Shown here: positions 34,758 through 35,491 of the stretch, piece after piece
Layout: the number at the start of each line of letters is the position of its first letter
Numbering within the stretch: position 1 is the stretch's first letter
DNA from: Nocardioides mangrovi
GTDB lineage: Bacteria; Actinomycetota; Actinomycetes; Propionibacteriales; Nocardioidaceae
Length of the DNA: 35,491 nt
Assembly (NCBI RefSeq): GCF_020073815.1
Contig: NZ_JAIQZJ010000015.1
Location: 1 to 35,491, forward strand
Reading direction: 5' to 3'
Notes under the pieces: model-generated
Databases searched by the model: none
Told to the model about the DNA's origin: nothing
The model's input: only the letters and a program-made list of their open reading frames with translations
Position numbers and translations under genes: made by a program

Positions 34758-35491
34758 CTACTCGCGCCGGTGGAAGGCGACCGACCCTGTCGGGCCGCGG
34801 CTCAAGCCGTACGCGCTGTCGTGGGCACGCATGTGGTGCCAGTGGCACAGTCCGATGGCGTTGGCGAGGTCGGTGCGGCCACCCTTGGCCCATTCCCGGA
34901 TGTGGTGGGCGTGCAGGCCGGTCGTCCGGTCGCACCCCTCGGTCGCGCACTGGCCGTGCTGGCGCAGGGTGATCGCGATCCGTTGGGCCTGGGAGTGGAG
35001 CCGTTGTTCGCGGCCGAGATCGAGGACCTCGGACTTGCCGTTCATCACGACGGGCAGGATCCCCGCTTCACACGCCAGCTGCCGGGCCAACGCGGGTGAG
35101 ATGCGGTCGCCGGTGTCGAGGATGGTCCCGGCCTGCTCGAGCCGTCCCATCAGGGAGTCTTCGCTGATGGTGACGAGGAGGGTGGCGTTGAGGCCGCCGA
35201 GCTTGGGGAGCTTGTTCTTCGGGAACCGCATCAGGAGCTCGTAGAACGCCTGCCCCTGAGCCTCGGGACCCGTGCTGCTGGCGGCGAGGTGGCCGTTGCC
35301 GGCGCCTTTGGTGGCGTTCTGGTGCTTGGCGGCCATGACCGCGGCGAGGATCTTCCGCAACGCGGCGCCGCCGAGGTGGGGCATCTTGAACGACCCATAG
35401 GTGGAGCCGTCGCCGTCGTCCCAGACCTTGAGGTACATCGACCGGGCGGCGGCTTGTTCTTGGCGTTCGAGGATCTCGGCCTCGTGGGCGT
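34758..35491 (-). CDS. DUF222/HNH endonuclease, N-terminus beyond the window
   Basis: The 3' 244 codons of a 13E12-repeat/DUF222 protein. The frame is open to the window end, so the N-terminal part is missing. The internal 'ERQEQAAARSMYLKVWDDGDG' region (read in two parts) and 'LGREQRLHSQAQRIA' are typical of the family. The C-terminal HNH nuclease motif is complete: 'CATEGCDR', 'GLHAHHIREWAKGG', 'LANAIGLCHWHH'. These proteins are multicopy in Nocardioides and mycobacteria and are presumed mobile-type or DNA-processing nucleases. The Met at 35438 is internal and not the true start. Confidence 0.9.
   Translation of the reverse strand, partial: AHEAEILERQEQAAARSMYLKVWDDGDGSTYGSFKMPHLGGAALRKILAAVMAAKHQNATKGAGNGHLAASSTGPEAQGQAFYELLMRFPKNKLPKLGGLNATLLVTISEDSLMGRLEQAGTILDTGDRISPALARQLACEAGILPVVMNGKSEVLDLGREQRLHSQAQRIAITLRQHGQCATEGCDRTTGLHAHHIREWAKGGRTDLANAIGLCHWHHMRAHDSAYGLSRGPTGSVAFHRRE

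Overview
The window is high-GC, densely packed actinobacterial DNA. A Nocardioides-type organism (family Nocardioidaceae) is the best fit. The grounds are the RpoC sequence style, many GTG starts, start/stop overlaps of 1-4 bp, probable leaderless promoters, a mycobacterial-type SerC, and a DUF222/HNH endonuclease preceded by an interspersed repeat of a kind I recall from Nocardioides. The assignment is inference from sequence style, not a database result. No tRNA, rRNA, CRISPR array, prophage or insertion sequence was seen.

Layout. Positions 1-103 are almost pure G and C runs that look like a contig-edge artefact. rpoC follows (145-4017) with a strong terminator, then two secreted proteins: a DUF4232-like protein and a five-domain Ig-like surface protein carrying nine 12-bp repeats. 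Next come a geranylgeranyl-reductase-type flavoprotein and a tandem Nudix protein.

The minus strand from 19090 down to 8665 holds the most interesting part. A GH5-family glycoside hydrolase is followed, after a gap with a promoter-like region and a dyad, by seven genes that all overlap by 1-4 bp. They encode a small membrane protein, an MshEN-glycosyltransferase 2 fusion resembling NfrB (a c-di-GMP-activated polysaccharide synthase), a polytopic GT-C/polymerase-like membrane protein, an Ala/Pro/Glu-rich coiled-coil protein, two lipoproteins (one a PstS-like fold interrupted by a long coiled coil) and an exported protein with internal duplication. I read this as a probably undescribed c-di-GMP-linked exopolysaccharide synthesis and export system.

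The plus strand from 19151 to 26858 is a second tightly coupled run. It encodes a hydroxyacid-oxoacid transhydrogenase (HOT), a D-2-hydroxyglutarate-dehydrogenase-like FAD/Fe-S protein, an unreported-looking 27-residue membrane peptide, a methyltransferase, an anchored beta-propeller protein, a type IB topoisomerase and a macro-domain protein. The first two make biochemical sense together: HOT produces D-2-hydroxyglutarate and the flavoprotein can recycle it to 2-oxoglutarate.

From 26855 to the end are mostly single genes: a DUF1232-glyoxalase fusion, a PNPOx-like protein, a surface protein, a peptidase E-like protein, an LRAT-like membrane protein, SerC, a zinc-ribbon membrane protein, a GNAT acetyltransferase, a SAM methyltransferase divergent from an ASCH-like/HTH protein across a 22-bp bidirectional promoter, a secreted M15-like peptidase, and a DUF222/HNH protein cut by the window end.
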